From Prevotella sp. (GTDB taxonomy: Bacteria > Bacteroidota > Bacteroidia > Bacteroidales > Bacteroidaceae): 19,679 bases of DNA. The first letter of the stretch is position 1. Every line of letters starts with the position of its first letter. Below, piece after piece: positions 1 to 7,534 of the stretch. The translations under genes were made by a program, and so were the position numbers. The notes under the pieces were generated by a model. The model made no database searches and was not told the DNA's origin. It saw only the letters and a list, made by a program, of their open reading frames with translations. The stretch spans positions 1-19,679 of the forward strand of contig JAEENF010000177.1 in assembly GCA_016283605.1 (NCBI GenBank). The letters run 5' to 3'.

Positions 1-1
1 A

Positions 2-397
2 ACCGTGGAGGATCCTGAGGACGAGAACACGCAGAACGCAGAGAATGGCGGCAGCCAGAGTCAGGGCGGTTCTCAGAGTGGTAACGAGGGTGGCAACAGT
101 CAGAACCAGGCAACTAGTTTTGCCCTGTCCATCACGAAGAGTGGTAGCGGTACCTCGACCGTGAAGAACGACAGTGAGGAGACCATCAACAGTGGTGACT
201 CACTCGAGAGCGGTGCAAATGTGTATATCGCAGTGACTCCCGCTGAGGGACAGATCCCGACGGCTACGCTGAACGGTTCGAACGTCTCGCTGACTGAGAA
301 CGACGGTGAGTATGTTGGTACGTTCCAGATGCCGGCACAAGCCTCGACGCTGGTAATCAACTCAGGAAGCGATGGCGAAGAGGGAGACCAGAATTAA
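2..397 (+). CDS. C-terminal part of a probable HU-like (DUF4469-type) DNA-binding protein, partial
   Basis: The reading frame is open to the left edge, so the N-terminus lies outside the window. The GTG at position 5 is only an internal codon. What is visible is a linker of about 35 residues rich in Gly, Ser, Asn, Gln and acidic residues, then a roughly 80-residue Thr/Ser-rich beta-type segment (from about FALSITKSG to STLVINSG), then a short acidic tail. Bacteroidota HU/IHF-like proteins of the DUF4469 type often have such a low-complexity linker and an Ig-like C-terminal extension, and they often sit just before a smalltalk gene, as here. No DNA-binding domain is visible, so the family call rests on the tail and on the neighbour. 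A surface protein with a low-complexity linker is the main alternative. Confidence 0.5.
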   Translation, partial: TVEDPEDENTQNAENGGSQSQGGSQSGNEGGNSQNQATSFALSITKSGSGTSTVKNDSEETINSGDSLESGANVYIAVTPAEGQIPTATLNGSNVSLTENDGEYVGTFQMPAQASTLVINSGSDGEEGDQN

Positions 398-426
398 TGC
401 ATAATTAATAATGCATAATGCATAAT
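395..426. repeat. Short AT-rich direct repeats of AATGCATAAT
   Basis: Three copies of AATGCATAAT occur at 396-405, 410-419 and 417-426, the last two overlapping. Each contains the palindrome ATGCAT. They fill the gap between the stop codon of the upstream gene and the smalltalk-like gene. Similar low-complexity ATGCAT-type strings are common between genes in Prevotella and Bacteroides. No function is claimed. Confidence 0.6.
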
Positions 427-437
427 AAGGTTTGCCT

Positions 438-548
438 ATGAAGAAGAATCGAGTGATTGAGATTGCGGTGAAGATGATAGTAGCTGCGCTCACGGCGTTC
501 GTCACGGCGATTACGACCACGAGTTGTATGGGCTACGGCCCGTTCTAA
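438..548 (+). CDS. Smalltalk-like micro-protein, 36 aa
   Basis: This is a 36-codon ORF starting at ATG 438 with AAGG 8 bases upstream and ending in TAA. The protein starts MKKNRVIEIAVKM, has one hydrophobic segment (about residues 9-26), and ends TTTSCMGYGPF. A basic start, one hydrophobic helix and a Ser-Cys near the C-terminus match the small Bacteroidota family that NCBI names 'smalltalk protein', whose function is unknown. Members usually lie just after an HU-like DNA-binding protein, which fits the upstream gene. Cys30 lies in a TTSC string that resembles a lipobox, but only six residues follow it. The gene is followed within 3 bases by a strong terminator, which supports it being a real final gene. 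Confidence 0.75.
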   Translation: MKKNRVIEIAVKMIVAALTAFVTAITTTSCMGYGPF

Positions 549-550
549 GA

Positions 551-585
551 AAAAGGGGGATGTCAATTGTTGACATCCCCCTTTT
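551..585. terminator. Bidirectional intrinsic terminator between convergent genes
   Basis: A perfect 12-bp stem, GGGGGATGTCAA (555-566) with TTGACATCCCCC (570-581), has a 3-base loop. It is extended by AAAA (551-554) pairing with TTTT (582-585). Read on the plus strand it ends in TTTTCTT, and on the minus strand in TTTTTCTT. It therefore can terminate both the smalltalk transcript and the pectinase/lipoprotein transcript that converge here. Confidence 0.9.
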
Positions 586-605
586 CTTATGTAGAGATAG
601 TGTAC

Positions 606-767
606 TTATTTCGTACGGGAATAGGCAGGCTGGTCAGTGACCTGCTCCTGAGGATCATCGACGTTCACCTGTTCGGGCTTAATGGGATTATCCTCTTTGG
701 TGCATGCAGCGAATGTGATAGCCATCGAGGCTAAAATGGCGATTACCAATAATTTAGCTTTGTTCAT
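606..767 (-). CDS. Small predicted lipoprotein, 53 aa, last gene of the pectinase operon
   Basis: ATG at 767 is preceded by an AGAAGG ribosome-binding sequence 3 bases upstream and begins 12 bases after the stop of the methylesterase gene, so the two are probably co-transcribed. The protein starts MNKAKLLVIA, has a hydrophobic stretch, and reaches a lipobox-like TFAAC with Cys22 as the predicted lipidated residue. The mature part is only about 32 residues, acidic and Pro/Gln-rich (CTKEDNPIKPEQ and onward), and ends in SRTK. No known domain is visible and the function is unknown. It could be a small surface accessory of the pectin system, or a degenerate remnant of a longer lipoprotein. The spacing, ribosome-binding site and intact lipobox argue for a real gene. 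Confidence 0.75.
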   Translation of the reverse strand: MNKAKLLVIAILASMAITFAACTKEDNPIKPEQVNVDDPQEQVTDQPAYSRTK

Positions 768-779
768 AACCTTCTACTT

Positions 780-3700
780 TTATTTGATGATGACTTTCTT
801 GTTGTTATGGATGTACATACCCTTGCTGGGAGCGGCGATGCGCTGGCCCTGGAGATTGTAATATTCATCGTTGTTCAGTACATTGGTGTTCACCATATTG
901 ATACCCGTCGTACCGTTGACCAGACTATAGCCGCGTGCAGAGGCGACAGACTTTGGAATAGCCAACCATGCGCGATGACCCTCAATCTGGAAGGCTGCAC
1001 CGTCGTTGGCACCCCAGTACCATCCGAAGACATTAGCCAGGTTGGTGCCTGAGTGACCAAAGGCAAGTTTGTAGAACAGGCACTGGTCAGCGTCACCAAA
1101 CGTCATCGTGTCTTCATCGCTACCCTTCAGCATGTTGGTGCCCTCGTAGCTGGCCTTAGTCTCGGTAGAGTACAGTTTGTATTCCCCAGCTCCCTTGGAG
1201 GCAGACTCGAGCATGACGGCTGTACCTGCAGGGATGATGTCCTCCAGTTCTCCGTAAGTCAGGGCCTCAGTAGTGGCTTCAGTAACTACGTATGCCTTCA
1301 TACCCTTAGGCAATGCGAAGCTGTTCTTAGAGCTGTAGAAGGTGGCATAACCAGTCTTCGACATCTTGACCGTAGCACATGCCGGCAAAACAGAAGCCTC
1401 TCCGAATCCGCCTCTTGCATTGGCTGAACGAACGGCCAGCTTGTCAGTGGCGTCAATGTTGATGTCGTAGCTTGTGCTGGTGGTGATGCCAACAAACTCA
1501 TCGTTCTTGAACAGGGCGTAGGCAGAGGCACCGTCGACAGCAGTCCATGTCACTGTACCATTCTCGTAAGTGACATCCTTCGGAGCGCTGATCTGCTTGG
1601 CTTCATTCTGAGCAGTTGTTGCCCAGTCGCCGAGAACATTACCGATAGAATAGGTCTCAAGAGCAGAAGCATCGAGGATCGTGTTCATCTCAGTGTTCTT
1701 CTTCTTAAATGTGACGTAGTTGTCAGCAGGCGTGATGTTCTCACCGGCAGCATTCTTTGTGCCATATTCTCCGGCGAGCTTGTAGTCAACGTTAATACCA
1801 CTGGGATTCCAGCGCAAAGCGTCAAGTTTGTCAGGATCATTAAGCGTCGTATTCAGGAATACACAAACAGGCGTGTCGCTCCAAGCTCGTCCGAAGGTAT
1901 AGTTGTCGGCATTGTTCTCAACGATACAGTTGTTGAAGACGTAAAGCTCAGAGTTGGCTGTCATCGTCGCACTGCTACGCTTCTCGTTGATGAGGCTCAC
2001 CTCGTTGAAGTAAACTTTACCGTTACCACACATATAGTCTACGGTTCCGTGGATTTCACCACCCTCGAAGTAGTAAACTCCACCAACCTTATGTGAGTAA
2101 TAGGTGTCCTGATAAGAGAGGTGACGTACGTTCTTGTTGATGGTCTTCGTACCCTTGTCATGCAGTGTGACAGCACGTCCGGCACTGCCTGCGGCATAGT
2201 AGTCGAGTGCATTCTGCAAAGTTACATCCTGGATATAAAGACCCTCACCGGTATTCACCAGCAGGTCGGCCTTGCCTAATCCCTCAAGGGCTACAGGAGG
2301 AGCCGTCACGATGATGGTCTTTTCTGCACTCTGGCCGATGATGGATACATTCTTTCCCGATACGGCTGTATTAACTTTCTCTCCGAGGTCGTAGGTCCCG
2401 TTGGGGAGAAAGATTTTTGCACCTTCCTCAGCGCTTGCTGTGTTCAGAGCCATAACCAGACTTGCAGCATCACCTGCAGGTACGATATAATAGCCCGAAG
2501 CAGCGTCTTTCTCCAAGAAGTTCGACACATTGTAAACTGTCACAGCGTGCAGATAGGTCTGCTTTGCGAAGGTGAAAGTCAGTGTTGTGGCCTCACCGTC
2601 ATACTGTACAGAGGCCAGTCCGCCGTCGCTTTCTGCGATTGAAGGAACGTCATCCTTAATTACATTGCCCTTGGCATCTGTCACGGTGATAGTTGTTCCG
2701 TTACCATACTGGCAGAGCGTCAGGATAATTTGTGCCTTACCGGCAACATCCACAGAGAATGAACCGCCTTCAGAGAAGGTGAAACCGTGATTGTTGTAGT
2801 ATTCACCGTTGGTGACGCTGAACAATTCGTGATCCTCAGGATAGAAGGTTGCCTGTGTCAGGTCGTAGGTCTGTACACTGCCTACTGTCGGGGCTGCCTC
2901 AATGGCTGTAACACTGGCGTTGACGCTGACGTTACCTGTCACGATGTCGGTAGCCTTAACCTTTGTGCCGTTGGCATAGACCCATCCGCGGAACTTGTAG
3001 CCCTCAGCGATGGTGAGGTCTGCCTCTGTATATGGAATTTCACCGAGTGCGTCGCCTTCGTAGACGGTCTTCTTACCCAGTTCGTTGCCGTTTTGGTCTT
3101 TATAAGTAACGACAGCTTCCGACACCTCTGTAGCTTCTGCCGTGAAGTAGGGCAGGTAGGCAATATTACTGAATGTCAGCGTGGTTGGTTCGCCAACGTA
3201 GAAATAGGTAACTGCTGCACCATCCTGATGGTAGCAGGTCGCAGTCTTCAGGTTTGGCGTTGCCAGTTCTTTGCCGGCGGCGTTGGTGACCTTGCAGTTT
3301 GCAGGATTAGCATACTGACAGCCGCCAATGGTGAACTTCACAGTGCCGTCAACGGGAACTGTGATGGTCACATTGCCATAGCCGTGTGTGTCGTTGCGTT
3401 GAGTACCTGTGAAGGTGACTCCTGCAGGTAGGGTAGATGGATCGAATTCGCCTGACAGTTGTGCATTAGTAATCTCAAAGTCTACGAATGAGCGTGGTTT
3501 GTCCTCCTTGAATACAATCTTTTGGAGTACGCCCTCTGAACCGGTCTTGCGGTCAATGTAGATACCTGTCACAGAGGCAGGAATATCCAGACTTCCAGTG
3601 CCTGGGCTTTCAGCGACGGCAATCTCTCCGATAAGTTCGCCCTTAGTGGCAACGCCATCGGCAATAGTGCATTCCCAAACATTTACTTCGAATGCAGAGT

Positions 3701-4379
3701 TGTTTTTACGGTTACCGAAGGTGAGAGTGAGCTTACCAGCCACATTAGCCTTCTCGAAGTAAGCGAAGCCTGAAGAGTTCAGCTTGACGCCCTTCATTCT
3801 CATGTTAGCATCACCATCGTCCATGCTTGATCCAAAATACAGTCCGTTGTCCGGGCTCTCAGCTGGCTTGGCTTCTGTGTAGTCCCAGAGGAGGTCGTGG
3901 CTTTCTGTTGGCTCAGAAGTAGCCTTTTGCACGACGGTGATGGAGATGAGGTACGGGCTTTCAGTAGACTCGATCTCTACATATCCGGCTTTAGCGTCAG
4001 CAGCTTTGGCCTTGTATTCCGTCACTCGGGTGTCGTAGACGGTACCGCCGATCTTGATGTTGCTGAAGTTGTAGGAATGTGCCTCGACGGTGACCTCATC
4101 ACCAGCCGACTTCACAGGGACGCGCAGGATGGTTCCGGCGTTGAACTGCACATTGTCGCCATTGGTCTTCAACTTGCCATGAGTGGCGTCGACGTAGAGC
4201 TCGATGCCGTCGACATCCGAAGCTACAGAACCCGTCGTACCCTCTACATGCACATTGGCGATGGAGGCGGGGATGCCTTGCTTCCAGTCCCAAGTGGCTT
4301 TCACTGATTCTGCCTTGCTCACGATGGCGAGCATCAGCAGCAGGCACAGGGTGCCGATTTTTTGTAATTGTTTTACCAT
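780..4379 (-). CDS. Large secreted pectin methylesterase (CE8) with N-terminal beta modules
   Basis: Predicted to remove methyl esters from homogalacturonan so that the lyases upstream in the operon can cut it. A Sec signal peptide (about residues 1-23, ending SKA) is followed by about 590 residues of beta-rich accessory modules, including two related ones (about 298-417 and 500-618, each with a CQYxN and a TTLTF segment) and a Listeria-Bacteroides-type repeat (about 418-490). The catalytic right-handed beta-helix spans about 620-925. It carries YQDTYY (Asp758, likely acid/base), VDYMCGNG (Asp781, likely nucleophile, replacing the usual DFIFG) and FGRAW (Arg831, Trp833, for LGRPW). An FN3-like segment and a C-terminal tail (EYYNLQGQRI to KKVIIK) follow. 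At 1199 residues it is several times longer than a simple methylesterase. It begins 45 bases after the upstream lyase gene. Family is confident; the binding role of the N-terminal modules is inferred. Confidence 0.88.
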   Translation of the reverse strand: MVKQLQKIGTLCLLLMLAIVSKAESVKATWDWKQGIPASIANVHVEGTTGSVASDVDGIELYVDATHGKLKTNGDNVQFNAGTILRVPVKSAGDEVTVEAHSYNFSNIKIGGTVYDTRVTEYKAKAADAKAGYVEIESTESPYLISITVVQKATSEPTESHDLLWDYTEAKPAESPDNGLYFGSSMDDGDANMRMKGVKLNSSGFAYFEKANVAGKLTLTFGNRKNNSAFEVNVWECTIADGVATKGELIGEIAVAESPGTGSLDIPASVTGIYIDRKTGSEGVLQKIVFKEDKPRSFVDFEITNAQLSGEFDPSTLPAGVTFTGTQRNDTHGYGNVTITVPVDGTVKFTIGGCQYANPANCKVTNAAGKELATPNLKTATCYHQDGAAVTYFYVGEPTTLTFSNIAYLPYFTAEATEVSEAVVTYKDQNGNELGKKTVYEGDALGEIPYTEADLTIAEGYKFRGWVYANGTKVKATDIVTGNVSVNASVTAIEAAPTVGSVQTYDLTQATFYPEDHELFSVTNGEYYNNHGFTFSEGGSFSVDVAGKAQIILTLCQYGNGTTITVTDAKGNVIKDDVPSIAESDGGLASVQYDGEATTLTFTFAKQTYLHAVTVYNVSNFLEKDAASGYYIVPAGDAASLVMALNTASAEEGAKIFLPNGTYDLGEKVNTAVSGKNVSIIGQSAEKTIIVTAPPVALEGLGKADLLVNTGEGLYIQDVTLQNALDYYAAGSAGRAVTLHDKGTKTINKNVRHLSYQDTYYSHKVGGVYYFEGGEIHGTVDYMCGNGKVYFNEVSLINEKRSSATMTANSELYVFNNCIVENNADNYTFGRAWSDTPVCVFLNTTLNDPDKLDALRWNPSGINVDYKLAGEYGTKNAAGENITPADNYVTFKKKNTEMNTILDASALETYSIGNVLGDWATTAQNEAKQISAPKDVTYENGTVTWTAVDGASAYALFKNDEFVGITTSTSYDINIDATDKLAVRSANARGGFGEASVLPACATVKMSKTGYATFYSSKNSFALPKGMKAYVVTEATTEALTYGELEDIIPAGTAVMLESASKGAGEYKLYSTETKASYEGTNMLKGSDEDTMTFGDADQCLFYKLAFGHSGTNLANVFGWYWGANDGAAFQIEGHRAWLAIPKSVASARGYSLVNGTTGINMVNTNVLNNDEYYNLQGQRIAAPSKGMYIHNNKKVIIK

Positions 4380-4424
4380 AAAAAACGTTTTTAAAGTTAA
4401 TGAATAATAGAAAAGGTATATTTT

Positions 4425-5654
4425 TTACCTGAATAGTATCTTCTTGTTGTCCTTGATGTAAATCTGTCCCAGTTGTGGGTTCACGACTCTCTTCCCTGCG
4501 AGGTCGTAGGTACTGTCATTGGAGGCGAGTGGCTTCGACATATAGAGGTCCGATATTCCCGTCGTGTATTTCTCGCCTTCAGCAATGGTCAGGGTCGCTC
4601 CGGCACCTGTCGTCTCATTGCTGACGACACTTTCCACCAGACTGGCGTCATAGCTGTCGTAGGCGTAATAGTCCTTGGGGATGAAGTAGGCGATGTTGCC
4701 CGACTTCTCTTGGGCGTCTTCGGCACCGAGGTTGCCAGTCACGGTGATGTTGTAGTCGGTATAGCCGCTTTTGGTCGCATAGACTTTCCACGGCGTCTTC
4801 TTGGCATTCTTGCTGGTGAAGGCGCATTTCTCTACGTAAGCATTGCAGCGATAACCTGCTCCTACACAATAATTTGCCACACTGCTGCTATAGAGACAGT
4901 TGAGGATATGAACCATACCGAATCGGATGCGGGGCATGCGCTCGCGGCAACCTTCGTCCCACCAGCAATTGGCAAATGTCGTACGCAGATGGCCCTCGTC
5001 CTTGCTGCCCTGTGAGTCGCTACTGCCCCAGAGGTTGGTGTAGCGGTGGTCGCTGGCGCCGCCTGAACCGCCTGCCCATGGGGCGATGAGATAACGGAAC
5101 CTGCACCAGGTGACAGTGATGTAGTCGGAGCCGTTGCTGCAGTCCAGATTGCCGTCGACACCGTCCTGAAAGTCGCAGTGGTCAATCCAGAGGTGCGAGC
5201 TCTGGTAGAGTATCAGGTTATCCTTACCGTCGATGTCGTAGGCGCCGGCGCCCTTGAAGGTCAGGTTGCGAAGGATCATGTTCTTGCATCGCGTCAGCTG
5301 CAGGATGCCGCTCTGGTCTTTACTGCTGGAATGGGTAGTGTTCTCGAAGGCAGAGCCGGGCAGACCGTAAATGGTCTTGTTCTCCTGGTCCTTGATCGAG
5401 AACTGTCCATTGACCTTGATGACGCCCTTGATATAGACCGTCTTCTTCACGGTCTTGCTGTTCTTGTCGAGTGCTGCTTCTAACTCTGCCTGTGTCGTCA
5501 CGACGACTGGGTTTTCATCATTGCTGCCTGTGATGGGTGTGTCCACGCTTCCCCAGCCAAAGGGTTTGCCCTGGTCGTATGACGAGGTGGCTTGTGCCGG
5601 ACTTTCCATCGCGGTGAGGAGTGCCAGCCCGATGAGAACGAGTGCTTTTTTCAT
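4425..5654 (-). CDS. Secreted pectate lyase, PL1 family
   Basis: A 409-residue protein with a Sec signal peptide (MKKALVLIGLALL, about residues 1-21). It is predicted to cleave alpha-1,4-polygalacturonate by beta-elimination with calcium. Typical PL1 beta-helix signatures are visible in order: WIDHCDF (156-162), DGNLDCSNGSDYITVTWCRF (167-186) with calcium-type Asp167 and Asp171, and RERMPRIRFG (237-246). In the last motif Arg239 matches the catalytic arginine of the RAPRVRFG motif in PelC-type lyases. The protein ends in STYDLAGKRV to KKILFR, the same kind of tail as the two other secreted pectinases here. It begins 12 bases after the stop of the other lyase, so it is translated from the same message. 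Length and motifs look complete. Confidence 0.92.
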   Translation of the reverse strand: MKKALVLIGLALLTAMESPAQATSSYDQGKPFGWGSVDTPITGSNDENPVVVTTQAELEAALDKNSKTVKKTVYIKGVIKVNGQFSIKDQENKTIYGLPGSAFENTTHSSSKDQSGILQLTRCKNMILRNLTFKGAGAYDIDGKDNLILYQSSHLWIDHCDFQDGVDGNLDCSNGSDYITVTWCRFRYLIAPWAGGSGGASDHRYTNLWGSSDSQGSKDEGHLRTTFANCWWDEGCRERMPRIRFGMVHILNCLYSSSVANYCVGAGYRCNAYVEKCAFTSKNAKKTPWKVYATKSGYTDYNITVTGNLGAEDAQEKSGNIAYFIPKDYYAYDSYDASLVESVVSNETTGAGATLTIAEGEKYTTGISDLYMSKPLASNDSTYDLAGKRVVNPQLGQIYIKDNKKILFR

Positions 5655-5666
5655 CTCACTATTCTG

Positions 5667-7385
5667 TTATTTGATGACTTTCGTTGTTTTTTTTTGTCCG
5701 TTGGCCATGAGTTCCACACGGATGGATATGCCCTTCTGGGGGGCGCTCAACCTGTGACCGTTAAGGTCGTAATATTCCGTATGTGATATGGCTGACTGCT
5801 GAATGTTGCTGATGCCTGTCTCCGTTTTGTTGCAGACGGGATAGTACTCGGTGAAGTTGCTCTCACCGCCTTCGTTGCCGGCCTTCATGATGTCTTCTAC
5901 GAGCGAATTCAGATAGACCTCGAGGTTGGTGTACCATTTCTTCTCCGCATCGAGGGTGTAGGCGTTGGGGTCCAGATCGCCACCGTTAGCCTGTTCCCAG
6001 GCGTCGGCCATACCGTCGCCGTCGGCATCGAAGCCGGCTTCACGGGCACCTGTGGGGAAGGTCTCTTCCGTATAGCCGTTTACATCGGCTACCACGTCAA
6101 CGATACCCTTTTGTTTGGTCTTGCTGCCTGTGTATGTGGCTGTACCTTCCAGAGCTTCCTGCATATATCTGGCGTCGACCTCGTCACGGAAAAGCGAGGC
6201 TCCTGCACAAGCCATCACCTGCTGATAGGCACTTGTGGCCTCGTGGGTGGTGATGTCGCCTGTCTCAATCGGACTGTCCAACTTGATCTTCACCGTCTCG
6301 CCAGCCGGTCCGTAGATGCCTTTCGAGTCGAGGTAGGTGCTCTCACCGTTGCTCTTCACGGTCACACCATCGCCGCTATCCTGGATCACGCCTTGCCAGT
6401 CATAGTTCTCGGGCGTCGAGGCTGCTGTCACATAATTGCCGTTGATGTAATAAAGTCCAGGCAGACCGTCGGGCAGGGCACCGTTTGAGTCCTTGCTTGC
6501 GTTGGTGCTGCACTGGAACACACGGGTCTTGTTCTTCGTGGCAGGACCGGCCTTGTAGTAGTTGTTTACGATGTTGTGATAGCCTCCCATACCACCGTAG
6601 GCACCGTTGCCGTTACCCCAGTTGTAGATGAGGTTGTTGCGCAGGTCAACGCGTTCGGCTACTACGGAGTTCTCGTAGGCTGTCTTGTCGTAGCCGCTCC
6701 AGTTGTAGCGTGCTCCACAGAGGCGTGGGGCGCGGTTCTGCACATGTGCGATGAGATTATGGTGGAACGAGGCACACTTACCTCCCCAGATGCCGCCGTA
6801 GCCGTGAGCACCCTTGTCGTGGCCTGCATTCGTCAGGGCCTCGGCGATGGTACACCACTGCATGGTGAAATTGCGGTTGTCGTAGAACGAGGCTACCTCA
6901 TCGATGCTCCACGAGAATGAGCAGTGGTCGAGGATGATTCCTGTTGATTGGCGCTGCCAGATGGCGTCGGCACCGTCGTTGACGTCCTTCTCCTGTCCTC
7001 TTCTGACGCGGATAAAGCGGATGATGACGTTGTTGCCGATGTTCGTTACCGTATAGTAACGCAGGGTGATACCGGGGTAGGGGGCCGTCTGTCCGGCGAT
7101 AGTGGTATTGGCGGGAATCTTCAGGTTGCTGGCTAATTCGATGACACCAGCTACGTCGAAGACGATGGTACGCGGACCTGACTGATTCAGGGCCCAGCGC
7201 AGTGACCCACTACCGCTATCATTGAGGTTTGTTACGTGATAGACCTTCGTCGTACCATCGGCTTTACGTCCTCCAGTGACGTAGCGTCCGTGACCCTCGG
7301 CACCAGGGAAGGCTGGTGCCCCTGTCTGCGCTGTGGCAACCATTGTCGTCAGCAGCAGGATTAGTGTAAGTAGTTTATTCTTCAT
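5667..7385 (-). CDS. Secreted pectate lyase-like PL1 enzyme, second type
   Basis: First gene of the lyase/methylesterase operon. ATG at 7385 is chosen because it begins a clean signal peptide (MKNKLLTLILLLTTMVATAQ); an upstream in-frame TTG at 7415 lies inside the predicted -7 box and cannot be a start if that promoter is used. The mature protein begins with FPGAEGHGRY and VTGGR, the opening of a Bacteroidota PL1 group. It carries LDHCSFSWSIDE (about 152-163) and HVQNRAPR (214-221, with Arg218 and Arg221 as catalytic candidates). Near the C-terminus is a calcium-loop sequence, DADGDGMADAWE (about 453-464). A YYDLNGHRLSAP-type tail ends the protein (572 residues). It is only distantly like the PL1 enzyme encoded next to it, so the two probably differ in substrate preference or mode of attack. 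The exact subfamily is not determined. Confidence 0.87.
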   Translation of the reverse strand: MKNKLLTLILLLTTMVATAQTGAPAFPGAEGHGRYVTGGRKADGTTKVYHVTNLNDSGSGSLRWALNQSGPRTIVFDVAGVIELASNLKIPANTTIAGQTAPYPGITLRYYTVTNIGNNVIIRFIRVRRGQEKDVNDGADAIWQRQSTGIILDHCSFSWSIDEVASFYDNRNFTMQWCTIAEALTNAGHDKGAHGYGGIWGGKCASFHHNLIAHVQNRAPRLCGARYNWSGYDKTAYENSVVAERVDLRNNLIYNWGNGNGAYGGMGGYHNIVNNYYKAGPATKNKTRVFQCSTNASKDSNGALPDGLPGLYYINGNYVTAASTPENYDWQGVIQDSGDGVTVKSNGESTYLDSKGIYGPAGETVKIKLDSPIETGDITTHEATSAYQQVMACAGASLFRDEVDARYMQEALEGTATYTGSKTKQKGIVDVVADVNGYTEETFPTGAREAGFDADGDGMADAWEQANGGDLDPNAYTLDAEKKWYTNLEVYLNSLVEDIMKAGNEGGESNFTEYYPVCNKTETGISNIQQSAISHTEYYDLNGHRLSAPQKGISIRVELMANGQKKTTKVIK

Positions 7386-7412
7386 CTTTTGTTGTTTGTT
7401 TCCTTTTGGCTG

Positions 7413-7420
7413 CAAATTTA
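7413..7420 (-). promoter_or_regulatory. Predicted -7 box of the pectate lyase operon promoter
   Basis: On the coding strand this reads TAAATTTG, a match to the Bacteroidota TAnnTTTG -7 element, followed by CAGCC. At the usual 19-base spacing the -33 position reads ATAC, not TTTG. The promoter is therefore weak by sequence and may need an activator. It lies 46 bases downstream of the operator-like palindrome at 7467-7478. Confidence 0.6.
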
Positions 7421-7466
7421 CACATTATTATTGTAAATTGTATCATATCAGCCCCTAAAAGACAGA

Positions 7467-7478
7467 GTAAACGTTTAC
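7467..7478. promoter_or_regulatory. Operator-like palindrome, copy A (pectate lyase operon)
   Basis: GTAAACGTTTAC is a perfect 12-bp palindrome with a central CG, the form seen in operators of LacI-family regulators. Near-identical copies occur upstream of susC and of the GH28 fusion gene, at the same distance from their -7 boxes. It lies between the susD terminator and the lyase promoter. Confidence 0.7.
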
Positions 7479-7480
7479 GG

Positions 7481-7518
7481 AAAAAAATAAGGATGTACCG
7501 AAGCACATCCTTATTTTT
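7481..7518 (-). terminator. susC-susD operon terminator with a cUUCGg loop
   Basis: On the minus strand, AAAAATAAGGATGT pairs perfectly with ACATCCTTATTTTT. The eight bases between the arms, GCTTCGGT, can add a G-U and a C-G pair closing a UUCG tetraloop, one of the most stable RNA loops. Seven U residues follow (7487-7481). It begins 17 bases after the susD stop codon. Confidence 0.9.
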
Positions 7519-7534
7519 GTTGTTGTCAGGTCTC

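Noticed and set aside
2787..3431. Plus-strand open frame of 214 codons
   Set aside because: It is antisense to the methylesterase accessory modules. The sense strand has clear module structure and this frame does not.
4381..4392. Palindrome AAAAACGTTTTT upstream of the methylesterase gene, possibly a fourth operator
   Set aside because: It shares only the central AACGTT with the three operator copies, lacks the GT..AC ends, is mostly A and T runs, lies a few bases from the start codon, and has no TAnnTTTG box at the shared spacing.
4393..4424. Possible internal promoter before the methylesterase gene (TACCTTTT, TAACTTTA)
   Set aside because: Both strings miss the final G of the -7 box and no TTTG lies 19 bases upstream; the short gap fits an operon.
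7386..7415. Ten-residue N-terminal extension of the first pectate lyase from TTG 7415
   Set aside because: The TTG is part of the predicted -7 box, and the signal peptide begins cleanly at ATG 7385.
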